From Bryobacteraceae bacterium (GTDB lineage Bacteria > Acidobacteriota > Terriglobia > Bryobacterales > Bryobacteraceae): a DNA stretch of 15,587 nucleotides. Where the stretch lies: the NCBI GenBank assembly GCA_025929455.1, contig JAICMB010000017.1, positions 1 through 15,587 of the forward strand. The letters run 5' to 3'. Positions 8,058-14,607 of the stretch are shown one piece after another (position 1 is the stretch's first letter; each line of letters begins with the position of its first letter). A model generated the notes under the pieces. The model was given only the letters and a program-made list of their open reading frames with translations, did no database searches and had not been told where the DNA came from. The translations under genes and the position numbers were made by a program.

Positions 8058-9163
8058 AAATCCTGGCCGTGAATACCGGGTCATCTTCGGTCAAGACGGC
8101 CGTATTCGACAGCGCCACGATGCGGCGCGACACGCCGGTTGCCGATCACGCGCACTCGCCCGATCAACCGCTCGCGGATGTCTTGGGCAAAGTGATCCGG
8201 GAGGCCGCGCCCGTTGACGCCGTAGTACACCGCGTCGTCCATGGCGGCGACAAGCTGCGCGCGGCCGTGCGCATCACGCCGGAGGTGCAGGCCGAAATTG
8301 AGCGCTGTGTCGAGCTTGCGCCGCTGCACAATCCGGTGGCGCTCGCGGGCATCGCTGTCGCTCGCGAGGCGCTCGGTGCGGAGGTCCCCGAAGTTGCCGT
8401 GTTCGATACGGCGTTTCATGCCACGTTGCCGCCGGAAGCGTACACTTACGGCGGTCCGCGCTCGTGGCTCGGCCGCGGAATGCGGCGCTACGGCTTTCAT
8501 GGTGTTAGCCACGCCTACGCAACGCGGCGCGCCGCCGAACTGGCAGGCTCCCTGCCGGGCAAGCTGGTGACATGCCATCTGGGAAGCGGTTGCTCGCTCG
8601 CGGCGGTGCAGGCCGGCGCGTCGGTGGATACAACGATGGGCTTTACGCCGCTTGACGGTATCGTGATGGAAACGCGCTCGGGTGCGGTCGATCCGGGGCT
8701 GCTTTTGTTTCTGTTGCGCGATGCCAGCTGCACGCAGGACAAGCTCGAGCACGTTCTGAATTTCGACTCCGGTCTGAAAGGTTTATCCGGACTATCCGGC
8801 GACATGCGTGAGATTCTGGCGGCGCGCGCGGGCGGAAATGCGGACGCGGCGCTCGCGTTCAACGTTTGGCTGCACCGCTTATGCGGGGGAATCGCGGCGA
8901 TGAGCGCCAGTTTACGCGGCCTCGACGCACTCGCGTTCACGGGCGGCGTGGGCGAGAACAGCGCCGTGGTGCGGGGAGCGGCCTGCGAGCGGCTCGCATT
9001 TTTAGGCGTACAGTTGGACCCGGGGTTAAACGCGTCCACAAAAAAAGAAGACCGCGAACTCAGCCGGGCTGGGTCCGCGGTCCGCGCATTTGTGATACAC
9101 ACGCGCGAAGAATGGGAAATGGCCCGCGAGTGCTCTGCGCTCCTCCGCGCGCCGCAAACTTGA
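8054..9163 (+). CDS. ackA: Acetate kinase
   Basis: A 369-residue ASKHA-fold kinase converting acetyl phosphate and ADP to acetate and ATP. The family signature [12 protein letters not shown] is at 3-14. Substrate residues are recognisable: R60 (VVHRVVHGG), D118 (FDTAFH), the HLGSG loop (175-179), R208 ([10 protein letters not shown]) and the GGVGEN motif (297-302). It is about 30 residues shorter than the roughly 400-residue E. coli enzyme, apparently from trimmed surface loops, since the key motifs are kept. It starts with GTG inside the xfp stop (GTGA, 4-bp overlap), implying translational coupling. No phosphotransacetylase gene is next to it, which fits acetyl phosphate arriving straight from phosphoketolase. 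Its stop abuts the stop of the convergent ric gene with no spacer. Confidence 0.95.
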   Translation: MKILAVNTGSSSVKTAVFDSATMRRDTPVADHAHSPDQPLADVLGKVIREAAPVDAVVHRVVHGGDKLRAAVRITPEVQAEIERCVELAPLHNPVALAGIAVAREALGAEVPEVAVFDTAFHATLPPEAYTYGGPRSWLGRGMRRYGFHGVSHAYATRRAAELAGSLPGKLVTCHLGSGCSLAAVQAGASVDTTMGFTPLDGIVMETRSGAVDPGLLLFLLRDASCTQDKLEHVLNFDSGLKGLSGLSGDMREILAARAGGNADAALAFNVWLHRLCGGIAAMSASLRGLDALAFTGGVGENSAVVRGAACERLAFLGVQLDPGLNASTKKEDRELSRAGSAVRAFVIHTREEWEMARECSALLRAPQT

Positions 9164-9889
9164 TCAAGCGTTGGCCGCGACGGCGGCTTTCTTCTCCATC
9201 TCCTCGGCCGCCGGGAACAGGATGTTGTTCTCCAGGTGGATATGCTGATGGAGGTCGCGTTCGAACTCGTCGAGTCCGGCGTACAGCGCGCGATAAGTCG
9301 GGCAGGCATCGGCCGGAGGTTGGTAATCGCTCGCCAGGTTGCGGATCTCCGCTACCAGCGCGCCTGCGTCGTCATGCTCGGCGAGCATGCGCGCGATCGG
9401 GTTCGCGACCGTCCCGAACGGAGCCGCGACGGTCTGGCCGCCCGCTTTCTCCAGCCGGTCGATGAACGGAAATAGCATGTGCTCTTCCTTCATAGCGTGC
9501 GACAACAGCTCGTCCGTCAGCGCCTGGAACAGCGGCGCCATCTGGATCACCTCGGGGTGCGACTGTCCATGGCGCGCGACCACTTTCTCGAGCAGCGCCG
9601 TGATGCGCGGCGTTTCGCGGCGAATATAGCCGTGGTGCGCCGTTACGATGTGCTCGATCAACTCGCCTGCGGGTCCAGTCCCCCAGTCTTTCTGCGGCGC
9701 GGCCTCTTTCCCCGCCTCTTCCAGCATCTCCAGCACATGGTCCACCCGCACGTTGGCGCGTTCGCAAGCCTCGGTCAGCGGTTTCTTCCCGCCGCAGCAA
9801 TAATCAATGCCTAGAGCCTCGAAAACCCGCGTTGCCCCGGGGTTCTCGATCGCGATGTCGCGCACTGTCTTCGTCTGATAGGTGTTCAT
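9164..9889 (-). CDS. ric: Iron-sulfur cluster repair di-iron protein (RIC; YtfE/ScdA/DnrN family)
   Basis: A 241-residue cytosolic protein that repairs Fe-S clusters damaged by nitric oxide or oxidants. The N-terminal ScdA_N domain (about 7-46) contains the hallmark double cysteine, C31-C32, in GIDYCCGGKKPL. The C-terminal hemerythrin-like four-helix domain supplies candidate di-iron ligands: H80, H85, H131, E135/E136, H172 (EHDD) and H214/H218 (HQHIHLENNILFP). ATG 9889 is preferred because GAGGG (9894-9898) precedes it and the protein then starts like its family; a longer frame to 9940 would run through the regulator-binding palindrome. It is divergent from the nnrS-like gene and shares a control region with a CRP-type site whose centre is about 52 bp upstream of this start. 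Confidence 0.93.
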   Translation of the reverse strand: MNTYQTKTVRDIAIENPGATRVFEALGIDYCCGGKKPLTEACERANVRVDHVLEMLEEAGKEAAPQKDWGTGPAGELIEHIVTAHHGYIRRETPRITALLEKVVARHGQSHPEVIQMAPLFQALTDELLSHAMKEEHMLFPFIDRLEKAGGQTVAAPFGTVANPIARMLAEHDDAGALVAEIRNLASDYQPPADACPTYRALYAGLDEFERDLHQHIHLENNILFPAAEEMEKKAAVAANA

Positions 9890-9933
9890 CGGTCCCTCTG
9901 TTTCAAAGATGCCTCGCGCGACCTCCGGTTGCA

Positions 9934-9947
9934 GTGACAAAAGTCAC
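9934..9947. promoter_or_regulatory. CRP/FNR-superfamily operator between ric and nnrS-like gene
   Basis: GTGACAAAAGTCAC is a perfect inverted repeat (5-bp arms, 4-bp spacer) containing the CRP core GTGA-N6-TCAC. It lies in the divergent promoter region, 45 bp from ric and 70 bp from the nnrS-like start. If GACAAT (9970-9975) is a -10 box, the site centre (9940.5) would be near -41.5 for the nnrS-like gene, a standard activating position; that promoter assignment is weak. Confidence 0.75.
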
Positions 9948-9960
9948 CGCTTCTGAGTAG

Positions 9961-10000
9961 TTTGTTCTGGACAATAAAAGTTGTTTCTTCTGCACAATAA
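9961..10000 (+). repeat. Imperfect tandem direct repeat in the nnrS-like leader
   Basis: TTTGTTCTGGACAATAA (9961-9977) recurs as TTTCTTCTGCACAATAA (9984-10000), 15 of 17 bases identical, offset by 23 bp or about two helical turns. It lies between the CRP-type site and the ribosome site of the nnrS-like gene. It could be a duplicated promoter element or a pair of operator half-sites. Confidence 0.6.
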
Positions 10001-10005
10001 GAATT

Positions 10006-10011
10006 GAGGAG
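10006..10011 (+). promoter_or_regulatory. Ribosome binding site of the nnrS-like gene
   Basis: GAGGAG ends five bases before ATG 10017, a near-ideal Shine-Dalgarno placement supporting that start. Confidence 0.75.
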
Positions 10012-10016
10012 ATTTC

Positions 10017-11315
10017 ATGGTCGCGACGCCGCCGGCGCCAGCCATCGCTGAATTGAGAGAGCACGAAACGCGGCTCCAGCGCGCCGTCACGGTCTGGATT
10101 ATCACGGGGTTGCTGTTTATGCTGGCGCCCGGTACTTTTCTGGGCGTCTGGAACCTGATCAGCATCAGCGACGGACATTCCGCGGCGACTATCGATCCGG
10201 CGTGGATTCAGGCGCACGGCCACGCGCAGATTTTCGGCTGGATCGGAACGTTCATCATCGGGATCGGCTTCTATTCGCTGTCGAAGATGGGACAGTTGAG
10301 CCGCGTGCCGATCTGGCGTCCGTGGGTGAGCTGGGCGCTGTGGACCAGCGGCGTTCTGATGCGCTGGCTGACCAATCTGTACGCCGTGGAATGGCGTGTT
10401 CTGCTGCCGCTCTCGGCTGTGCTCGAAATCGCCGGTTTCGGTTTGTTTTTCCTCACCGTCTCCCGCCATCGCCCGGCGGCGCCCGGGCCATTGAAGATAG
10501 CGCGGCCCGTATGGATGACGGTGGTGATCATCTCGACCTGCGGCTTTATGACGGCGCTGCTGGCCAACTTCGGCACGACGCTATGGCTGGCCGTGGCGGG
10601 CGACAGTCCCGCGATTCCGCACCTGCTCGACCAGCGTATCCTGCCGCTGTTTTCGTGGGGATTCCCGGTACTCGCAGTATGGGGCTTCAACGCGCGCTGG
10701 CTTCCGGTGTTCCTGGGATTGCCGGAAGGCAATATGCGCCGCCTGCAACAGGCCGTACTGACCGTGGTGGCCGCTCTGTGCTGTGCCGGATTCGGCCTTT
10801 GGACCTTGTTCGGCGTACTCACGCTCGTTGCCGCCGTGCTCGCCGCATCCGCTCTGCGAGTTTTCGCGCACGCCGTAAACCCGCCCAAAGTAAAGGGCAT
10901 TCATCCCTCGTTCCCGTTCTTTGTACGTTCTGCGTACGTGTGGCTGCTTGTATCCACCGTACTCACGATCGCCGCGGCGCGTTGGGATGCGGCGGGCGGC
11001 CTGTGGGGAGCATCGCGCCACGCACTTACGGTGGGGTTCCTGGCCATCATGGTGTTCGCGATCGGTCAGCGCGTGCTGCCGGCCTTCTGCGGCATGCATG
11101 TGCTGTTCAGCCCGCGGCTGATGTTCGCCTCGCTGGCGCTGCTCTCGCTGGGGTGTTTCCTCCGCGTCACGTCGGAAGTCGGCGCCTACGAAGGCTACCT
11201 TCCGGGGCTCTGGCCCGTGCTGCCAATCTCTGCCGTAATCGAGATGACCGCGATCACACTATTCGCGGGCAACCTGCTGATTACGTGCGCGCCGCGTCCG
11301 GGCGCCCCCGCGTAA
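10017..11315 (+). CDS. nnrS: NnrS-like polytopic membrane protein, probable nitric-oxide stress factor
   Basis: A 432-residue integral membrane protein with roughly twelve hydrophobic segments. NnrS proteins are heme- and copper-containing membrane proteins that limit NO damage to iron centres. Supporting features are length, topology, AHGHAQIFGW (66-75) at the start of a helix, as in the NnrS HGH motif, and a later segment RHALTVGFLAIMVFAIGQRV followed by LPAFCGMH. Histidines in these helices are candidate heme or copper ligands. Start ATG 10017 follows GAGGAG. The divergent ric neighbour and the shared CRP-type site strengthen the NO link. The call rests on pattern and context, so a more distant heme-copper-oxidase-like protein is possible. 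A repeat hairpin begins four bases after its stop. Confidence 0.72.
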   Translation: MVATPPAPAIAELREHETRLQRAVTVWIITGLLFMLAPGTFLGVWNLISISDGHSAATIDPAWIQAHGHAQIFGWIGTFIIGIGFYSLSKMGQLSRVPIWRPWVSWALWTSGVLMRWLTNLYAVEWRVLLPLSAVLEIAGFGLFFLTVSRHRPAAPGPLKIARPVWMTVVIISTCGFMTALLANFGTTLWLAVAGDSPAIPHLLDQRILPLFSWGFPVLAVWGFNARWLPVFLGLPEGNMRRLQQAVLTVVAALCCAGFGLWTLFGVLTLVAAVLAASALRVFAHAVNPPKVKGIHPSFPFFVRSAYVWLLVSTVLTIAAARWDAAGGLWGASRHALTVGFLAIMVFAIGQRVLPAFCGMHVLFSPRLMFASLALLSLGCFLRVTSEVGAYEGYLPGLWPVLPISAVIEMTAITLFAGNLLITCAPRPGAPA

Positions 11316-11318
11316 CCG

Positions 11319-11411
11319 GTGGGGCAGGTTGGCAACCCGGTCTGCCCTGGTCTTTCGCGAAAGCCAGTTCCCTGTAGCACGTGCCCGGCTTGGCGGTTGA
11401 CCACTCTCCAG
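11319..11411. repeat. Dispersed intergenic repeat, copy 1
   Basis: It begins GTGGGGCAGGTTGGCAACC (11319-11337), which differs by one base from the start of copy 2, and ends with CCAGTTCCCTGTAGC...CCACTCTCCAG (11364-11411), closely matching the end of copy 2. It starts four bases after the nnrS-like stop. GGTTGGCAACC is a near-palindrome, so the copy may also act as a terminator. Between copies 1 and 2 (11412-11529) I see no coding potential I can support. Confidence 0.7.
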
Positions 11412-11529
11412 GAACTCCGATCTAAGTTCTTTCTTTTCAGCGAGCGCTTCTGGCGAGTTTCTGCTCGAAGCGACGTCCCGCCAGGGTCGTCCGGCGCTCC
11501 TGAGGAACTTCCCGCGCCGATGCTCCGAC

Positions 11530-11658
11530 GTGGGGCAGGTTGTCAACCTGCGGCGGGTTGCCAAACCCGCCTCGTCCACCGCCCCACGATGCCCCGTGCT
11601 TACTGGCGAGACCCAGTTCCTTGTAGCCCATGCCCAGGTTGACGGTTGGCCACTCCAG
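11530..11658. repeat. Dispersed intergenic repeat, copy 2
   Basis: It begins GTGGGGCAGGTTGTCAACC (11530-11548), continues with the perfect hairpin GGCGGGTT-GCCA-AACCCGCC (11552-11571) and ends with CCAGTTCCTTGTAGC...GGCCACTCCAG (11613-11658). Its 31-base core (11547-11577) is identical to 14506-14536. The short open frames here on both strands are repeat by-products. Together with copy 1 it fills the 363-bp gap between the convergent nnrS-like and crp-type genes. Confidence 0.75.
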
Positions 11659-11678
11659 ATCCGCTTCGCCCACTGCCG

Positions 11679-12368
11679 CTACAGCACCGACCCCAAATCC
11701 GCCTCCAGCCCGCCGCGGTCGAGAATCGTAATCTCTCTACCCTCAATGCGGATAAACCCCTGCGCCTGCAGACGCGCAAGATTGCGCGATACCAGTTCCC
11801 GCACGGTGCCGATGTGCGCCGCCAACTCCTGGTGGCTGGACGTAAGCACAATTTTCCCGTCGCCGTCCGCGGACGCCTGCCGCAGCAACCAGGAAATCAG
11901 CCGGTGCCGCACCGTCGTGAAGGAAAGCTCTTCGATGATGCCGACCAGCCGCCGCAACCTCGACCCGACCACCTGCAGTACTTTCAACGCGATTTCGGGA
12001 TGCTCCAGGCACAAGGAGTGAAAATCACGGCGTGAGATGAACAGTACGCTGGACGGCTCCGCCGCCTGCGCGGACGCTGGATACGCGCCTCCATCGAACA
12101 CCGGCAGTTCGGCGATCGAGTTGCGAGCGCCTTCCACGGCCAGCACCTGCTCGCGCCCGCCCGCTGACATCTTGAAGATCCGAATGCGGCCGTCCGCGAC
12201 CACGAACAGGCCCGCGCAGGGATCCCCCTCGGCAAAGAGCATCTGAAGCGGCGCGTATCGCCGCAATTCGGTCCGCCCCGCCAGCGCGCGCATTTCCGCG
12301 TCATTCAGCGCAGCGAATAGCGGCGTCGCGCGCAGAACTTCCGAAGCAATGGGGTCACTTTCGGGCAC
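11679..12368 (-). CDS. Crp/Fnr-family transcriptional regulator
   Basis: A 229-residue regulator. The N-terminal cyclic-nucleotide-binding-type beta roll spans about 15-120 and is followed by a long dimer helix and a winged helix-turn-helix (about 150-215). The recognition helix reads TVRELVSRNLARL; R190, E191 and R195 align with CRP R180, E181 and R185, which contact GTGA. There is no N-terminal four-cysteine cluster, only C51 and C120, so it is not an oxygen-sensing FNR of the Fe-S type; a DNR/NnrR-like heme NO sensor is possible. GTG 12368 is chosen because the upstream ATG (12404) lies inside the operator palindrome and lacks a ribosome site. The weak GGAG before 12368 leaves this start moderately certain. 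It is probably autoregulated. Confidence 0.88.
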   Translation of the reverse strand: MPESDPIASEVLRATPLFAALNDAEMRALAGRTELRRYAPLQMLFAEGDPCAGLFVVADGRIRIFKMSAGGREQVLAVEGARNSIAELPVFDGGAYPASAQAAEPSSVLFISRRDFHSLCLEHPEIALKVLQVVGSRLRRLVGIIEELSFTTVRHRLISWLLRQASADGDGKIVLTSSHQELAAHIGTVRELVSRNLARLQAQGFIRIEGREITILDRGGLEADLGSVL

Positions 12369-12396
12369 GTTTTCATTGTCTCCGAAGCGCGCGAAA

Positions 12397-12412
12397 AGTG
12401 ACATAAGTCACT
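12397..12412. promoter_or_regulatory. CRP/FNR-superfamily operator between crp-type gene and E1 gene
   Basis: AGTGACATAAGTCACT is a perfect inverted repeat with 6-bp arms. It shares the GTGAC-N4-GTCAC core with 9934-9947. Its centre is about 36 bp upstream of the regulator start (12368) and 50 bp upstream of the E1 start, and its right edge touches a sigma-54-like -24 element. This predicts autoregulation and control of the E1 gene. Confidence 0.78.
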
Positions 12413-12426
12413 GGCATTTTTCGTGC
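12413..12426 (+). promoter_or_regulatory. Sigma-54-like -24/-12 promoter for the fused E1 gene
   Basis: Preceded by T, GGCATTTTTCGTGC gives GG (12413-12414), ten bases, then GC (12425-12426). With flanks it matches TGGCACG-N4-TTGCW at 9 of 12 specified positions. The predicted start near 12438 leaves a 17-base leader with the ribosome site AGAGGA (12446-12451). No GTTAAC-centred palindrome like that at 4681-4726 is visible upstream. Confidence 0.45.
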
Positions 12427-12454
12427 TTAATGAAAAAATGAAAATAGAGGACCA

Positions 12455-14473
12455 ATGACAGCCACGGCAGTACGGGATCGAAAAACACAGTCCACGGACA
12501 AACACTTCCGCTTGGATCTGTACCGGAAAGCGCTAACGGTGAGCTTTGCGGAAGAACGCATGAAATCATTCGCCAAGCAGGGCAAGTGCGCGTTTGTGGC
12601 GTCCTGCCGCGGGCACGAGCTCACGCAGGCAGGCATCGCGCTGCTGCTGCGCCCGGGCCACGACTGGTTTTTCACGTACTATCGTTCGACCGGCACAGCG
12701 CTCGCCACCGGCTTGCCGTTGAAGGACTACTTTCTGGGCATGCTCAGCCGCGCGGGCGACCCGAACTCCGGCGCGCGCAACATGCCGGAACATTTCTCGT
12801 CGCGCGAGCTGCGGCTGGTTTCGCAGACCGCCTGCACGGGATCGCAGTACCTTCCCGCGGTGGGCGCGGCGCGGGCGGTAAAACGCGCGGGCGCGGACGA
12901 AATCGTCTACGTAGAATCCGGCGAAGGGGCCACCAGCGAAGGTGAGTTCTTCGAATCGCTGAACTGGGCGGCCCGCGAGTCCCTGCCGGTGCTTTTCGTC
13001 GTTCAGAACAACGGCTATGCCATCAGCACCCCGCAGCAGGTCCAGACGGCCTCCACCGTCCGCCGCATCGCCGAGGGTTTCGGTGTGGTCGCGTTCGAGA
13101 TCGACGGCGCCTCCGTCGATGAAATCGAGGCGACCGTTCGTCCGGCGCTCGAGAGCATGCGCCGCGGCGGCGGCCCGGTGTTGATCGAAGCGCACGTGCC
13201 GCGGCTCGATTCGCACTCGTCCTCCGATGACCAGAAGAAGTACCGTGGGGCGAGCGAAATGGCGTCGCTGCCGCATTGCGATCCCGTGCTTCGCCTCGAA
13301 TGCGAACTGATCGGGCGCGGCGAACTGAATGCCGAGGCCGCGCAGGCGATGCGCTCGGAAATAGCCGCCGAAGTTCAGGCGGCCGCCGATTGGGCCGCCG
13401 GGCAGCCGGAACCCGGCGCCGGAGACTTGATGGCGAATATTCTGGCCCCGGCGCCCCCAATCGAAACGCCGCCGCATTACCTGGCTGGCGATCCGGTCAC
13501 CATGATCGATGCGATCAATCACGGTTTGCGCGAAGAGCTGGAGCGCAATCCGAAAGTGCTGATGTGGGGCGAGGACATCGCCGATCCGAAGGGCGGCGTG
13601 TTCGGCGTGACGCGCGGTCTGCGTGACCGCTTCGGCGACCGCGTCGCGAACTCGCCGCTGGCCGAAGCCAGCATCGCGGGCGTCGCGAGCGGCATGGCCA
13701 TGATGGGCTATAAGCCCGTCGTTGAAATACAGTTCGCCGATTACATCTGGCCCGCCGCGATGCAGTTACGCGAGGAAATTCCGACCGTCCGCTGGCGCAG
13801 CGGCGGCACCTGGACGTGCCCGGTGGTCGTGCGCGCGGCGGTGGGTGGCTACATCAAGGGCGGTCCCTGGCACTCCACCTGTATCGAAAGTTATTTCTCG
13901 CACATTCCCGGCTGGCGCGTGGTGTTCCCGAGTTGCGCCGAAGACGCCAAAGGCCTGCTTAAAGCTGCCATCCGCTGCGACGACCCCGTGCTCTTCCTGG
14001 AGCATAAGGGTCTGTACCGGAAACCCCAGGCCAAGACCCAGGAACCCGGCCCCGATTACGTGGTTCCGTTCGGTAAAGGCAGAATCCGCCAGCAGGGCGC
14101 CAACGTGACGGTCGTTACCTGGGGCAGCACCGTCTACCTGGCGCTCGAAGCCGCCCGCAAGCTGGAGCAGCAGGGCCGCTCCGTCGAGATCATCGACCTG
14201 CGCTCGATCGTTCCGTTCGACGAAGAACTGATCTACGCGAGCGTCCGCAAGACCAACCGGGTGGTCATCGCACACGAGGACTCGCTGACCATGGGCTTCG
14301 GCGCGGAAGTGGCAGCCCGCATTGCCGAAAACTGCATCGACGCACTCGATGCCCCGGTCGTCCGGGTGGCCGCCAAGGACTCCTTCGTCCCCAACGCCCC
14401 AAACCTGGAACTGGCGGTCCTACCGTCGGTCGACGATGTCCGCGTCGCCATCGAGCGTATTCTCGCCTACTGA
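12455..14473 (+). CDS. Fused 2-oxoacid dehydrogenase E1 alpha/beta (branched-chain type)
   Basis: A 672-residue fusion of the E1 alpha and beta subunits of a thiamine-diphosphate 2-oxoacid dehydrogenase, which decarboxylates a 2-oxoacid and passes the acyl group to a lipoyl E2. The alpha half (about 1-340) carries GEGATSEGEFFES (from 156) ending in NN (185-186), the cofactor motif, and HSSSDD (254-259), closer to branched-chain enzymes (HSTSDD) than to pyruvate enzymes. The beta half (from about 347) has GEDIADPKGGVFG, the GGYIKGGPWHS segment and HIPGWRVVFPSCAEDAKGLLKAAI. Natural fusions like this are known in several phyla. No E2 or E3 gene is adjacent, so partners must lie elsewhere. ATG 12455 follows AGAGGA. 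It is divergent from the Crp/Fnr gene and shares its operator. Confidence 0.92.
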   Translation: MTATAVRDRKTQSTDKHFRLDLYRKALTVSFAEERMKSFAKQGKCAFVASCRGHELTQAGIALLLRPGHDWFFTYYRSTGTALATGLPLKDYFLGMLSRAGDPNSGARNMPEHFSSRELRLVSQTACTGSQYLPAVGAARAVKRAGADEIVYVESGEGATSEGEFFESLNWAARESLPVLFVVQNNGYAISTPQQVQTASTVRRIAEGFGVVAFEIDGASVDEIEATVRPALESMRRGGGPVLIEAHVPRLDSHSSSDDQKKYRGASEMASLPHCDPVLRLECELIGRGELNAEAAQAMRSEIAAEVQAAADWAAGQPEPGAGDLMANILAPAPPIETPPHYLAGDPVTMIDAINHGLREELERNPKVLMWGEDIADPKGGVFGVTRGLRDRFGDRVANSPLAEASIAGVASGMAMMGYKPVVEIQFADYIWPAAMQLREEIPTVRWRSGGTWTCPVVVRAAVGGYIKGGPWHSTCIESYFSHIPGWRVVFPSCAEDAKGLLKAAIRCDDPVLFLEHKGLYRKPQAKTQEPGPDYVVPFGKGRIRQQGANVTVVTWGSTVYLALEAARKLEQQGRSVEIIDLRSIVPFDEELIYASVRKTNRVVIAHEDSLTMGFGAEVAARIAENCIDALDAPVVRVAAKDSFVPNAPNLELAVLPSVDDVRVAIERILAY

Positions 14474-14479
14474 CAGGCC

Positions 14480-14536
14480 GGGCAGGCTGTCAGTCGGGCT
14501 GTCAGCCTGCGGCGGGTTGCCAAACCCGCCTCGTCC
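14480..14536. repeat. Dispersed intergenic repeat, copy 3 (partial)
   Basis: It starts seven bases after the E1 stop. GGGCAGGCTGTCAG resembles the opening of copies 1 and 2, and 14506-14536 is identical to the 31-base core of copy 2, including the hairpin GGCGGGTT-GCCA-AACCCGCC (14511-14530). An extra tandem GGCTGTCAG (14485-14493 and 14497-14505) and arms CAGGCT/AGCCTG (14483-14488 and 14504-14509) make a second hairpin. It probably also serves as a transcription terminator. Confidence 0.72.
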
Positions 14537-14607
14537 GCCTCCGCACAATCTCCCAGGGACAGTACCCAATCGCGCGAGGTCCTATAGCCGACTGGTACCC
14601 TAAGCCT

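Noticed and set aside
9901..9960. Search for sigma-54 elements facing ric or the nnrS-like gene
   Set aside because: No GG-N10-GC with extended consensus in either orientation; this region looks like a Crp-type plus sigma-70 promoter.
10202..11377. 391-codon frame overlapping the nnrS-like gene in another frame
   Set aside because: Arg/Gly/Ala-rich composition with no membrane segments, whereas the chosen frame gives a clean polytopic protein with an ideal ribosome site.
11437..11673. Small frames inside the 11316-11678 gap (for example 78 codons on the minus strand)
   Set aside because: They coincide with the dispersed repeat copies; repeat-derived translations rather than genes.
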